Shown here: positions 13,176-25,520 of the stretch, piece after piece
Position numbering within the stretch: the stretch's first letter is position 1
Layout of the letters: every line of letters starts with the position of its first letter
Assembly: GCF_949987515.2 (NCBI RefSeq)
Contig: NC_082693.1
Location: forward strand, 15,682,994 to 15,746,993
Origin: Delphinus delphis
Lineage: Eukaryota; Chordata; Mammalia; Artiodactyla; Delphinidae
DNA: 64,000 bases
Direction: 5' to 3'
Notes under the pieces: generated by a model
Told to the model about the DNA's origin: nothing
What the model saw: only the letters and a program-made list of their open reading frames with translations
Database searches by the model: none
Made by a program: the position numbers and the translations under genes

Positions 13176-13388
13176 GGCTTCCCTGGTGGCTCAGTGGTTG
13201 AGAGTCCGCCTGCTGATGCAGGGGACACGGGTTCGTGCCCCGGTCCGGGAAGATCCCACATGCCGCGGAGCGGCTGAGCCCGTGAGCCATGGCCGTTAAG
13301 TCTGCGCGTCCGGAGCCTGTGCTTCGCAACGGGAGAGGCCACAACAGTGAGAGGCCCGCGTACCACAAAAAAAAAAAAAAAAAAAAAA
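13176..13388 (+). mobile_element. Full-length CHR-type SINE
   Basis: Body from ggcttccctggtggctcag to gcccgcgtaccac, then about 23 A. Target-site duplication aaaaggattggaagaa at 13160-13175 and 13385-13400 (overlapping the A tail). One of the young copies, as shown by the near-perfect duplication. Confidence 0.97.
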
Positions 13389-14048
13389 GGATTGGAAGAA
13401 ATAAATTAAAGGGATTATATGATGGCCGAGTCAGTATCTTATTAAACTGGCCTTTAAGGGCCAGCGTGGTCATCAATGACCTGAGAACTGGATATTTTCA
13501 AATTAGAAGGTTCCTTGTCCTGTTAGTAAGCAAGTATATTTAGTAGCTACCACTCCCTGGGGAAGAAGACTCTAGTGGTATGAAGGACTTTTTCATTATA
13601 ATTGGTTCCTTCCTAAGCAGGTGTTTGTGGATTAATCTGATTCTTAAATCATTCAGCTCTTCCAATTACTTTTTCCAAGGGTTTGCTGTGTTATGAAATT
13701 TTAGCACTAGTAGAAAACCCAGCTGGTAGTGTGGAACAACCCTTGAACATTTTTGTGTAGTGAATGGAGAATATCTGCACTGTTACATCAGAGTCAAGTG
13801 AGGATGACTCCAGCGCTCACCGTGATTGTCTTCCTTAGTGGTGTTGAGTTGGTTTCTGTGCTGAACTTCAGTTGATGTAGCGGTTACCTGTCCGTGCACT
13901 AAGTTCATGGGACATTTGGATTGTCTCTCAGGCTATCGTTGGGTGTGAGTGTTTGATTTCTGTGAGTTGACAGATTTACTCTTTACCTGATTGCCACCTT
14001 TTAACAGAAGATAATGAGGATGTGAGACACCGTAGTTGTGAATTATAG

Positions 14049-14356
14049 CCAGTCCTTTGTATCCAAGGGTTCTGCATCCACTGATTCTACTAACTGGATC
14101 AAAAATATTTAGGGCGAAAATTCCAAAAGGTTCCAAAGAGCAAAGCTTGAATTTGCCTATTTACATACCATTTACAATGTATCAGGTATTATAAGTAATC
14201 TGGAGATGGTGTAAAGTATGCTAGGGGCTGTGCGTGTAGGTTATATGCAAATACTGTGTCATTTTAGATGAGGGACTTGAGCGTCCATGACTTTTGGTAT
14301 CTGAGGGATGAGGGTCTTGGAACCAAAACCCCACAGATACTGAGGGACGACTGTAT
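14049..14356. mobile_element. Tigger-type (TcMar) nonautonomous DNA transposon
   Basis: Inverted termini are visible: cagtcctttgtatccaaggg at the left and ctgagggacgactgta at the right. Internal sequence (caaaaatatttagggcgaaa, ggttatatgcaaatactg) fits MER2/Tigger-group elements. Confidence 0.8.
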
Positions 14357-16984
14357 TTTTAATTTCCTTTTGTAAATTGATACCTTGATGTTTCTTTTTT
14401 AAGTCATGAAGATATGGTGGTTGATATGCCAAGACGAATTAATTTGGAAATTTGGGAGAAAGGAAAAGGAGTCTAGCCGTATTCTTACTTTACCTTTGTA
14501 AAGTATGTACCTGTGTACCTCTCCATCTGGCTATTTATTGTATCCTTTATAATATTCTTTATAATAAACTGGTAAATGTAAGTAACTCTGTGAGTTCTGT
14601 GAGCCACTCAAACTAATCAGTCACACCTGAGAAGGGGGCTGTGGGAACCTCCATTTATAGCCAGTGGTATCTAAAGTTGGGTGGGGCTGGGATGGGGCTG
14701 GGGGGACAGTTTGTGGAGCTGAGCCTGTGGGCCCTGACGCTATCTCCAGGTAGATTGTGCCAAAGTTAATTGCCTGGTAGTGTCAGAAGAAACACACCTC
14801 CGAAATATGTGGTTGTGGCCTTCTCGTTGCACTAATATTTTTCTGACCTGAAAGATCTGCATTAATTAAGTGACCTCGAAGATAAAAATCAGTAATCAAG
14901 TGATGGGACATTTGAGCACTTTGTGTCATCCAGCACTGTGAGACACAGTATGGAAAAGACATCGGTGGATCTGTTTCTCACCCATTAAAAGAGCTTCCGC
15001 TTTGGGTATTAGTGATGAGTAAATGGGCACCAAATTATAGAGACAGTTGGGTGCTGGATTGAGTCGTTTGGATTCATGCCTGTTTTGCAAAGTGAAGGCT
15101 GGGGAACCAGGTCACATAATTCAGGGTCAGTGGTGGCATTTTTAAGAACTGAGTGGGCAAGAGTTTTAAATGCCACTGAGAAGCGAAGTAACCAAGAACG
15201 GGAAAATGACAGTTACCACAACTGCATCCTCAGTCATTATCACCAAGAGCCCTAAAGAACGTCCGGAAGCACATTGTTTGGTGGCACATGTTTTGGAGGC
15301 CCTCACTGGACTTTTTTTCTGTGGCTTTTTAACAAAGCATGGTTCCTGCCCTGTAGTGTAGAGATTCACGGAAAGAGAATCAGGATTAATTGAGATTTAG
15401 GATTCTCTACTGATTTAAAGAAGTTCATTAGCTCTGACAGAGTAATGCGGCAGACATCCACGATCTACCTCAGCTTCCTTTCCTAAAAATGTTGTTTGGG
15501 CAGAATCAAAAAAGCTAAACTAGCCATCCCTGACTTTGGGGGAAGCAGGGCAGAATCTCACGAGGCACCTGTAAGAATTGTCCTGTTGGTATGCTTTTTT
15601 TTTTTTTTTCCTTAAATGAATAGTTTCTCTGTTAATTGGGCACCTTTCGTAGGTGTAAAATTTAGATTACATCTTAAATTTGTGCTTTCACAACTACTGC
15701 TACCTCTAACTGAAATCTCCTCTTGAAGTAGGTCAGCTGTCATTTACTGTAGTTGTTAAGTCTTTTCCAGCTTCCCCCAGGCATTTAGCCACTTCCTCTT
15801 CTGTGCTCTGCAAATCAGGTTATGTTATAATGATCTGTTTATAGCTCTGTCTTCCCTATTAAACTGTCAATTCCAGACTGTTCTGACCTTGAGAGGAGGG
15901 GCCTTATCTTATTCCCTCTTTTATGTTCCTTGCTCAACCACACTGTTTTACCTGTGGAGGTCCTGTAAACCGTGGGTGGTGGGTGGAAGGACCTGAGCCT
16001 CCCAGGTCCTTGAGAAATAGTGCAGGGTGCTAGTAATTTCATAAACCAAACACTGGTCGACTTGTTAGTTCTCGGTAACCCTGGTAATCTTTCAGAGTCT
16101 CTTTACAGATCTCTGCTGCTCCATTATTGTTTTTCTCCTGGCAGCCATATACAGAACCACCATGCCACTGTGATTCTGCAAACATATTATGCTGCCATTT
16201 TATTACAGAAACGTTTGCCTTCAGATGGGATAATTTTATAGCATATACAACAGTGACTGCACCTAAACCAGATCTGCTAGAATAACATACAACTTCCTTC
16301 TTAGTTCATTTTAAAAGTGTTTTGTTAAAACTGTCCTGATGGTGTGAACAGTTGAAGACTTACATAACACAAGGTCACATTGGTTTGGGGTAGATATAAT
16401 AGGCTTACTACATTTTAACCTTCAAATATTCTGCTTAAACATTGTTATGATTTGTGTCATTTAAAAGGGGCTGTCCTTTGCTTTTAGAACTATAGCAAAA
16501 GTTATTTTGTTGACTTCTCTTTGACGTTTTCAAGAATGGGTTTTGTTTTCCTTTTTAGTGTGAGAAGTTTAAACAGAGACTAATTGAGGCTAGGAAAACC
16601 TTCACTTTGAAAAAAAAAAATAGGACAGATCCATGAATGACTGATTACTTTTCTAAAACATATGCAAACCCTTCTGGTTATAGCAAACTGTGTCGGCTTG
16701 CTTGTCTATATTTCAAGCTACATGATGAAACAATTTTGTTTTCTCAACTTGGAATGCTATTTTAAATTTTTGTTATAGCAGTTTCCTATGAAAGGAGTGT
16801 TTCGGCTCCAGTTATGTTACATGCTAAATTTAGTTGTAAGACAACTTACTTTGATGTATCTGCACATTTTTATGTCATTAGCATTCTAACAGGATATTTC
16901 CAGTACGTTTTGTAAAATGGTTTGTCCGTACTCTTGTTAAGAGTCACCATTTTGGTTGAAGGGCATGAAATGCAGAAGAAATAG
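14357..16984. other. Intron, nothing recognised
   Basis: No coding exon or repeat family was identified with confidence. A 12-base T run at about 15597-15610 and an A run at 16611-16620 are the only low-complexity tracts. Confidence 0.5.
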
Positions 16985-17265
16985 AGTCGGTCATTAAATA
17001 TGAGTTAACATTTAATCAGACACCTGTTATGTGGTAGGCACTTTTCCAATTTCTTACATGGTTTTTCTCATTTAATTCTCACAAAAATCCCATGAGGATT
17101 AAAGTGTTATTTTTATTTTCCATGTAAGGAAATTGAAGCATGGAGAGGCTAAGTAACTTGCCTGTGGTCAGAAAACTATTGAGAAGAAGAGCTGGGCTTG
17201 AACTTGGAGTCTTCTGACTCCAGAGCCTACGTGCTTGTGGCCATTAGGTAGACTGCCTCCTGTGT
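16985..17265 (+). mobile_element. MIR SINE relic
   Basis: 'acctgttatgtggtaggcac', 'tcatttaattctcacaaaaa', 'atcccatgaggatt', 'ggctaagtaacttgcctgtg' and 'agagctgggcttgaac' are in MIR order. Confidence 0.85.
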
Positions 17266-17267
17266 GA

Positions 17268-18210
17268 ATAAGCATATGAAGAAAGGTTTAACCTCACTTG
17301 CAATTAAAACACACACACAGGACTTCCCTGGTGGCACAGTGGTTAAGAATCCGCCTGCCAATGCAGGGGACATGGGCTCGAGCCCCCGTCTGGGAAGATC
17401 CCACATGTCGCAGAGCAGCTAAGCCCGTGCGCCACAACTACTGAGCCTGTGCTCTAGAGCCTGCGAGCCACAACTCCTGAAGCCCGGGCACCTAGAGCCC
17501 ATGCTCTGCAACAACAGGAGCCACCGCAATGAGAAGCCCGCGCACCGCAACGAAGAGTAGCTTCCGCTCAGCGCAACTAGAGAAAGCCCACGTGCAGCAA
17601 CAAAGACCCAACGCAGCCAAAAATAAATGAATGAAATAAATTTTTAAGATAATAATAATAAATAAATAAAACACACACACACACACAATTATAACCGTAT
17701 TTTCTGTTAGATTTGCAGAGGAAAGTAATTGTCAATACCCAGTATGTGGGAAAGGAGAAATCTAATGCACTGAGGTATAAATATAAATTGTTACCTCTTT
17801 TTGGAGGGCGGAGCATGCGGATATTGAAAACATGCACATGCTTTGACCTGTCCATCCCACTTCTAAGAATTATCCTACACAGCTAAATACAGAAAAGTAC
17901 AAAGGTGTCTAGACCGTGATATACATTAAGCACTATTTATAAGAAAAAATTTAAGTGTCCAGTAGGAATCAGGTTTGGGGAATTGTGATGGGCGGCCATC
18001 AAAAAAGAAAAGTTAGGGATGTAGTTACTGACATGGAAAGCTGCCCATGGCATATTGTTGAATTTAAAAAGCGGGTTGTAAAACAACATATATAGTTTGA
18101 TTTCCTTATATTGAATAAATATGTGTTTATATACACACAAACTCTGGTCTAAAAGAATGTTCACCAAAATGTTAACAGCTGTTATCTTTACTGCTAGTTG
18201 GTATAACTTA
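17268..18210 (+). mobile_element. Ancient L1 ORF2/3' fragment interrupted by a SINE
   Basis: ORF2-like sequence (catatgaagaaaggtttaac) precedes the SINE at 17320 and resumes after it (aaattgttacctctttttgg, catcccacttctaagaatta, aatttaagtgtccagtagg, acatggaaagctgccc). The two halves form one L1M-type fragment split by the later insertion. Confidence 0.75.
17320..17664 (+). mobile_element. Long-type CHR SINE inserted in L1
   Basis: Begins ggacttccctggtggcacag and has A/B boxes and the longer body (gccacaactactgagcctgt ... caaagacccaacgcagcc), ending in AAAT/AATA-rich tail. Flanking AAAACACACACAC on both sides is a probable target-site duplication merged with a CA tract (to about 17689). Confidence 0.93.
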
Positions 18211-18420
18211 GTGATCAGATGTATGGGTTTTGAAGTCTTGCAAAGTCACTTACTAGCATTGTGACCAGAGGCAAGTTCCCTAACTACTCTGTGCCTCAGT
18301 CTCTTCAGGAAAAGGGAGATTATTACAGAACCTACATCTTTGGGTTCTGAGGCTCAGATGAGTTTGTAAAGTGCTTGACATAATAAGTGATTAATTATTA
18401 TCATTATTATTATCATTTTT
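18211..18420 (+). mobile_element. MIR SINE relic
   Basis: MIR core with 'ccagaggcaagttccctaac', 'ctgtgcctcagtctcttcag' and 'gtaaagtgcttgacataata', followed by an ATT-rich end. Confidence 0.85.
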
Positions 18421-18559
18421 AGGTGGTGGGACTGCAGGCAATTTTAGCTTTCTTTATACCTTTTATTGGCAGAATTTTTTGAAATAAGTATGAATCAACT
18501 TTGGAAACAATAGCAACAAAAAAAATGTTTTTAAAGGAATCATTTAAATAGGTTTGCTT

Positions 18560-18980
18560 ACAGTTTTAACAGAAAATATCTGTGAAGAGCTAAGGTTATT
18601 TAAAATTCCTCCCAGAACATTCTTCACGAGCTGTTTGCAGCCACATATGCTGGTACTTCTCCCTGTGCTATGTGCCAACTTTAAGGGAATTGAAATCATA
18701 TTTTACTCTCATGGCTGGAAGGCATGCATAATCACAACAAACTCCTCTGGAGAAGCTGCCTCAGTTTGCAGCTGCAATGACATACTGGTGCGTGACGTCA
18801 GTCTGGTGTCAGACTGGCAGAGTGGCAGGCTGGCCGGCAGCCACAGTGCATTTCCTGAGTGCTCAGTCCTCACAGCGCTCATTTGGGAGCAGCTCAAAGA
18901 CAAAGCAGTGGAGTGTGATTTTTATTCCAGTATCCCCTTTTGCCTGTAGTTGAATGTCTGTTTACGAATGTGATTTTGAT
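18560..18980 (+). promoter_or_regulatory. Candidate internal promoter / alternative first exon with CRE
   Basis: This unique, locally GC-richer segment sits in otherwise AT-rich intron. It contains a perfect palindromic CRE (TGACGTCA, 18793-18800). Downstream, ATGGAGGCTG abuts a strong donor (gtgagtaa) at about 18983-18992. Joining this donor to the coding exon at 34579 puts that ATG out of frame and reaches a stop within about six codons beyond the junction, so it would act as a short upstream ORF. Translation could then begin at the in-frame ATG at 35940, giving a WW-less PLEKHA5. The open reading frame of about 130 codons across 18554-18949 is not recognised and is probably incidental. The sequence shows the motif and donor; promoter activity is inference. 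Confidence 0.35.
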
Positions 18981-19797
18981 GGAGGCTGGTGAGTAATCCT
19001 TGTTACTTTCATGTATAATAATAAATAGCTGATGGCTAGATGAGTGGTAGTCCTTTTTTTCTCAGTTAATGATCCTCTGATAAGTAATCTTTGTAGCCCT
19101 AGTGCCAGGCACAGTACCCAGTGCAAAGGATTTACATATTATAAATATTTCTATAACTGAAGTATTGTATTCTTGTAGAAATGTAAATGCATTGTTAGGC
19201 TTTTCAAATGACTTGAGGATTTTAAGATGTAATCTTCCTTTTGGTCTCTCCTTAACTTGAAGTTGCATAAATGCACAGTAGTTGCAAATTGCTTGAAAGC
19301 CTAAAGATTTTTGTTTATTGGTTTAACTTCTTCAGAGGAGAAGCTTGATTTTTTCTTTTTCCCCCTTCACTAGAGCCAAATGAATAATTCTCAGAAGTTC
19401 CTTTGGAGGAGATGCAAACAGTACTCATTATATAATACTTTTATTAAAAAGTATATTACTAGTCTAAATTAATTAACAGCTGAAGCTGCTAGTTATTTAA
19501 TTCTTTAATTATCTGGTAATGTGATTCAAAATAGGAATTCACAAAGTAAGATCCTCAAAATAGGAATCCTCATTTACCTAAAATTTAAGAGCAATATAAC
19601 GGCAGGAGATTATTATAGACGATATTTTGGCATTTAAAGTAATTAAATTACTACTGCCTTTGATTGTAAAGGCTGGCAACATGCCTTTAAAGATTTCTTA
19701 TTAGCAATTTTAATTCATGTCTCTTTGAATTGCACTATATGAATTGATTTAGTTGTTTTGAAATCATTAGTTTAAGAAGTAGGCTATGTTGGGTAAG

Positions 19798-19842
<45 letters not shown>
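19798..19842 (+). repeat. (TG)n microsatellite
   Basis: About 22 uninterrupted TG dinucleotides. Confidence 0.99.
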
Positions 19843-19843
<1 letters not shown>

Positions 19844-20381
19844 CTATTTTGGGTTTTTTTTCCCCTTCATTTTGAGTGGATGAATGATATTTTAATTTTA
19901 ATTTCATACTATATAGTATAAACTGAAGCCTTTAAAGCCTTATGCTTTGTCATTTCTGGCATAATTCTTTTCTTGCAGGTTCAGTAGCAGCCTTGTGATT
20001 TCAAGGTCTTTTAGAGGAATTTTCCAATAAAGTTTTCTCTTAAAGAACAGGCACTTTTTACGTGTAAGTCTAGTTGAAGAAAAGACAATACGAAAATTCT
20101 TAATAAATGTAAATATTTTCACATGAATTTTCTGAAGCAATTAAAGAATAAGACTATTTGTACATATTTTTTAAGTGAGTAAGATAGGTACTGAAAGGAA
20201 GTGATCTAAATCAGTCGTTTATATGCAAATGTGCGAAGATATCAATAATTGCCTTATTATGACTCCTAATACATTGTATTTCTTCTATATTTAGAAGCAC
20301 AGGTTATAGAAGTAGGGTTTCAACTTTATTTTATTTGACTTGACAGTCTTAATTCAAGATCCACAATTTTTCCCATAAGCT

Positions 20382-20407
20382 GCAGAATTTTCAGCTGAAA
20401 ATTCTGC
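20382..20407. repeat. Perfect 26-bp palindrome
   Basis: GCAGAATTTTCAG is followed immediately by its exact reverse complement, with no spacer. It could extrude as a short cruciform or form a dyad protein-binding site; nothing in the sequence shows which. Confidence 0.95.
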
Positions 20408-23400
20408 TGAGAGCTAGAAAGTATATAGAGAATTCATCAATATTTTTATTCCCTGTAAAATTTATCTCAAATCTACCTAAAATATTTTAACATGGTTTTA
20501 AAATAGCCTATATTTTAAACTTAATCAGTAAGTTACTGTAGTAATGATGAATTGATATATATTCAGTATATATTCTAAACAAAGATGTTTTTGAAGCATT
20601 ATGACATCAGAGGTCATTGGCCTAAACGCTATTAAAGTTCAAGTGAAGACAAGCTACTTAAACTTTTTTGTATGAACAGGAAATTAAGTCTGGCAAAACA
20701 CAAAAGAAGGGAGGATGAGCAGAGCTTGTTGAGGGGGGAGGGAGGGATAACCTGAAATTGACTTAAAAGTCTGACTCAAGTCTAAAGCACTGGGGATAAA
20801 GTGCTTGTCTGTTTTCTAGTGAATAAGGTGTGCTTTGAGGAACTCTTTCCACCAAAACTGAAGCCTGATGGTAAAATATAATTGCTGTATTCTTCAAGTT
20901 TGAAATTTAGCTTAATTAGTAAACTCAGATGGAATAGTAATTCTTTAAGTCCGTTATAGTCTTGAACTATATTTTTGTTTCCTAGTAGGGACAGTACAAA
21001 ACCTTGTGCTTAATAGATGCTTAATGAATATTTGAGCATGAATAAGTGGATTGATGAAGCAAGTGAAATGAGTGAGGAGAATATCTTGATCCTGTATTAG
21101 AGAGATTTCATCTTTTCTGGGATGATGAACACCTACTAGTTATCTAAGCAACTAATAGCATGCCGTGGCCTTGCATTCTGTTCGAAGGAAGTGTCTCCAG
21201 AGTAGAATGCGGCCATCGCAGCGGCCTACAGTGGCCATTGGAGTTCATTGCCGGCTTTGCTCACTGTGTCTCGGTCTCTGCCGTGGGAAGTGGGCCCTGC
21301 CCTGGTATTCTGAGTCAGATTTCTGTCCAACTCCTACCTCATCTGTAAGTGAGAAATCTCTCAGTACTTGGGGATAATGATTTGCTGACTAAACTGAGCC
21401 TTAGTTAAAGTGCTGTGTGTGTCACATAAGTGCATTATTATTTGGACCTTTTCAGAGTTAAAAATACATATATTCCTTTGAAATTGAAGTGACAAAGAAC
21501 CTAAGAATGGAGCAAATACATTGCTTCAAAACTTATATAATAAAATTTTTATATGTAAATATATTTTCACTCAAAGCCTAGATTTTCAGCCCCATTTCTG
21601 TGCCCCCATCCCTTCAATCTGTGCTAAACTCTGGCCACATCCGAATATTCTTGCTGATTCATGGAGGCTCAGTTCAAATGGCAGCCACTTCTGCGCCACC
21701 TTCCGCGCTCTTCCCCTTTCTAAGCAAGATCAGTCCCTAATCTGCCTCCCCTTTGTGTTTCGTTTTTGGTTATATTACTCCTCCTGTTTGTTTATGTATA
21801 ACATTGTTAAGGCTGTGTATCATCAGTGCCTGTCTCATATTGAATGAATGAAAGTATATAAGTTACACAAAAACACAGCCATTTTGAAAGAAAGTACTGT
21901 TTTTTAACAAAATCTTTGTTGCATAAAGGTATCATTTGACTTATTAGTAACTCCCTTTGTGTTCTTGAAGTGGTTGTTTAGATAAAGCTCATGCAATATT
22001 AAAATGATTAAAAATATGCAATGAAGGATAGTAAAATTCAGTGATGACTGATTTTTTTTTTCTATTTGAATTGAGCTGTTCAGTGTGTCAGCTTGATTCT
22101 GTTGGGAAGAATGTTTCATCTACAATAAAATAATTGGATCTTTTTTGCAACTGTGTGGTTATTTAAGTGTAGGGTAGAATTAGGTTAACTTTTTAAAGTA
22201 GTGTATAACCACCCACAAAAGCAAAAGAGATGGTGTTGAAATTCCTCTTTTTCTAATTTGTTGTTTGCTTCCTTCCCAGTGGTATAGTAAACTTACATTT
22301 AATGCATGTTACAATAAAACATTACTAATTAGCGTTCATTAGGGACTAGCAGAGTTGTCTGAATTAATGAAATTCTAGGTTATATATATATATTTTAATG
22401 CCACATTATTGCTCTTAAATGCCAAGAATATTTCTGACTACTAACATGTTTCCAAGTTGGAGTTCTGCTTAGTTTTATTTTAAAACTCCATTAGATTTTT
22501 GTAATTAATAGTTTTTTTTAATACAAGTGACTGTAATTTTTCAAATAAGTATTCTTTGAAACCTCTAAAATACACCCTGTGATCATTTTTACTCTGTTGT
22601 TTGGTTTTACAAGGACTTCTTACATAGATCATTCAATAGTAAGCTTTAACCTTAGATTAGTTGTACTTCACATTAAAGATAGGTCAGAGAGCCAGCAACT
22701 TTTTAAAGCAAGGGTGTGACATAATCTTACTTCTTCTCAGGAAAGCTAACTCTGCCTGCACATTCAAGTTTAGCTACTGTTTAGTGAGGGCTTCATTAGG
22801 TAATGGATTGTGGTGCTACCAGGTACTTGATCCTTTACAAAGCCCCATGGAGTAAAGTTTGTTGTGGTTTTGGTTTTGGTTCCTGTTTTACAGAAAGAAG
22901 TTGAGGCTCAGTGAGGATGGTCTAAAGGGGAGATATCCTGATTAAAATGAGTTGGATTTGGATGTTAAGAGCCTGGGAGACATAAGAGCCTAGAGTAAGG
23001 CAGTGATGGAGGTGCCATTAGCTGTCTGCTTGCATAGGGTAATTTCTGGGTAGCATCCAGAAATGTCACTTGATTCTTGAGTGCTTGACAGAAAATTACT
23101 CTGGTGGATTAGCTTGTACATTCTAAGAGCATTTTTCTGTTTTAACCATAAAGTGTCATTTAACCTTCCCATTTAAAAGCTTCTTAAGAATCACTTATAT
23201 GGCTTCCAAGTGAGAGAATTATCTAAATTCTTTTAAGCATTTTTGTGTATAATGTAATTTATTAAGTGATCTAAAGTGTAGCTGTCCCATAACACTCAGG
23301 ATGGATAACAGTTATTAACGTGCTGGGTACATTTTGTTCGTAACTAGCATGGTGTTAATTGAATTATTCTTACACTACTTCCAAAATTATTTAAAAATCT

Positions 23401-24149
23401 ATTGTAAAATTTATTTTGTAGATTCTAAATGAGCATATTGGTTTTATTCAGGAAGGTTTTTTCAGAAGATGATTTAGAAATTAGTTGTAAATACAAAAAA
23501 CTAAAACAGATGAATTTATGTCTCATTTTTTGAATTTTTTATTTTTTTCTTTATTTTGTTCCTAGTCTATAATAATGCTTTCAGCTTTGTACTCTTGCAG
23601 CATTGCATCATACTCCTATTTTCCCAGCGGAAAAAGCAAGTTTTCTGTTCCTGTTGGGTGATTCTGTAAAGCCCATTCTTTACTGTTGTTGTTATTTGTA
23701 CTTAAATTCTTTGGGACCGATAATCAAATGTGAGGTTACATTTACAATTATGTTGTGATAATGTTGTCTGAGTAGCTAAGCGTGGAAAATGATTGCAAAG
23801 CCTTAGAAAATAAGAAGATGGAAAAGAAATACTGGGTTTACAATTAAGTTGAATCAGAACAGGTTTCATTACTGTGCTTCAGATAGAAATAGTCTTGGGG
23901 TGATGCTAAGCAATGAGACAGAAAGGAGAAGAGGGAGGATACACGTCCATGGTCTGTGCAAGAGGGAAGGACCTCCAAGGAAAGGATTGTGTTGTGTTGT
24001 GCTGTGTTTGTTACATTGGGAGAAGATGTAGGGCAGAATGTAGAAGTCCCACTGGCTGAGATGAGTCAAGGAAGGGGCAGCTGTTGAAAGGGGGGAAAGG
24101 GGGACTGAACAGGGCACAACTGAAACCTTGGGGACCACGTCTCCATGTG

Positions 24150-24330
24150 ACTTCTGACACCCTCGTAAATGCTGTGAGCCTCAGTTTATTCACACGTAAA
24201 GTGAAGATAGTAATGCAGACCTCAGAGGGTCTGTGTGAGGATAGATGGTCAGGTTTCCAGTGTAGGGTGCGACAGAAGGAGTGTGTGAGCAGCACTGAGT
24301 GTGACTTCACCTGGTGATTACTATTTAGGT
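24150..24330 (+). mobile_element. MIR-like core relic
   Basis: 'gagcctcagtttattcacac', 'gtaaagtgaagatagtaatg' and 'ggtctgtgtgaggatagatg' match the MIR core order but with high divergence. Confidence 0.55.
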
Positions 24331-24797
24331 GATGATTTTAATGTTTATTGTTGGGAGCGAGGATCATCGAGGCCCTCGCACCTGTTCAGTCCTTCATTTC
24401 CCCCAAGAACTCTGAGCCAATCCATTTCCTGAATGATGAGAGGAGAGAGGATAGATTATGAAGGGTTAAGAGTGGAGGGAGAATTTGTAGATGTGGGTAA
24501 ATGAATCACTGAGGTTTGAGCAGGGTGTCTGGAAGCAGTTAGCTCTACGTTAAAGGCAAATGGCATTTAGAACTAAATGTGGGGAAAGGAAATATATACT
24601 TTACATGTTTTGCAAAGAAAAAAATTACAGTCTTTTAGATTGCTGACTCAATGGTTATTTCTCCACAAAACTAAGGCTCAAGAATTCAGTTTCTCTCAAG
24701 AAAAGGCATGGCACTTTTAGTGTTTTCTTTTGTTCTTAAGACACTGCTTTTAATTGTAGGCATAATTTTCCATACTCCAGTTTAAAAATAAATTGCA

Positions 24798-24973
24798 GGG
24801 CTTCCCTGGTGGCGCAGTGGTTGAGAGTCCGCCTGCCGATGCAGGGGACACGGGTTCGTGCCCCGGTCCGGTAAGATCCCACATGCCGCGGAGCGGCTGG
24901 GCCCGTGAGCCATGGCCGCTGAGCCTGCGCTCCGCAACGGGAGGGGCCACAGCAGTGAGAGGCCCGCGTACCA

Positions 24974-25016
<43 letters not shown>

Positions 25017-25018
25017 AT
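24798..25018 (+). mobile_element. CHR-type SINE with (AAAT)n tail
   Basis: Body gggcttccctggtggcgcag ... gcccgcgtaccat, then about eleven AAAT units instead of pure A. Target-site duplication aataaattgca(g) before and after. The tail has evolved into a tetranucleotide microsatellite (24974-25018). Confidence 0.96.
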
Positions 25019-25327
25019 TGCAGAGTCAGTCATTGTGGTAGTCAGATTTCAACATAACATTTTTCTCCTTTTTATTTAAAGGAAAATGAATTTAAATAGT
25101 TATCTGCATAGGACATTAATCAACTTTACATTTAACAATATTTTAAAATTTACCCTGGACCACCGTAGAACCAATTGTGGAATTCATAACTAGAAAATAA
25201 AAATAATATTTAATAACTAAATCACTGCTACAAACATGTTTTTTAAACCTAATTTGAGACTGAGTCTCAGAGGGTAACATGCAGCGTTACGATTTCTATT
25301 GATAAAAGTTGTTCAACTTCTTTCTTT

Positions 25328-25520
25328 TTCTTAACTGAAGTATAATTGATTTACAGTGTTGTTAATTTCTGCTGTACAGCACAGTGATTCAGTTATACAC
25401 ACACACACACATATATATATATATATTCTTCTCCATTATGTTTTATCACAGGATATTGATTATAGTTTCCTGTGTTATACAGTATGACCTTGTTGTTTAT
25501 CCATTCTGTATGTAATAGTT
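25328..25520 (-). mobile_element. L1 3' UTR, antisense, with CA/TA microsatellite
   Basis: Antisense cetartiodactyl L1 3' end: gaagtataattgatttacag, gctgtacagcacagtgattc, then ACACAC/ATATAT (25399-25427), then ctccattatgttttatcaca. Confidence 0.85.

Larger units (their letters stand above)
18981..24797. other. SINE- and L1-poor intron stretch
   Basis: Over about 5.8 kb I recognise only a TG microsatellite, a MIR-like core at about 24150-24330 and a perfect 26-bp palindrome at 20382-20407. There is no lineage-specific SINE and no L1. The sequence is AT-rich with many TAATTA-type cores (for example 19635-19720). It may hold conserved regulatory elements; that is inference from repeat depletion only. 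No coding exon was found. Confidence 0.45.

Noticed and set aside
17320..17400. tRNA gene suggested by A- and B-box sequences
   Set aside because: The boxes belong to tRNA-derived SINEs with A-rich tails and target-site duplications; no complete tRNA cloverleaf.
24974..25018. Possible CRISPR-like or satellite array
   Set aside because: It is the (AAAT)n tail of a SINE; there are no spacers and the genome is mammalian.
24750..25033. Open frames inside SINE bodies (also at 13.1, 29.6, 33.0, 44.5, 51.3, 51.8 and 62.3 kb)
   Set aside because: The same peptide-like strings recur because the same SINE recurs; they are not proteins.
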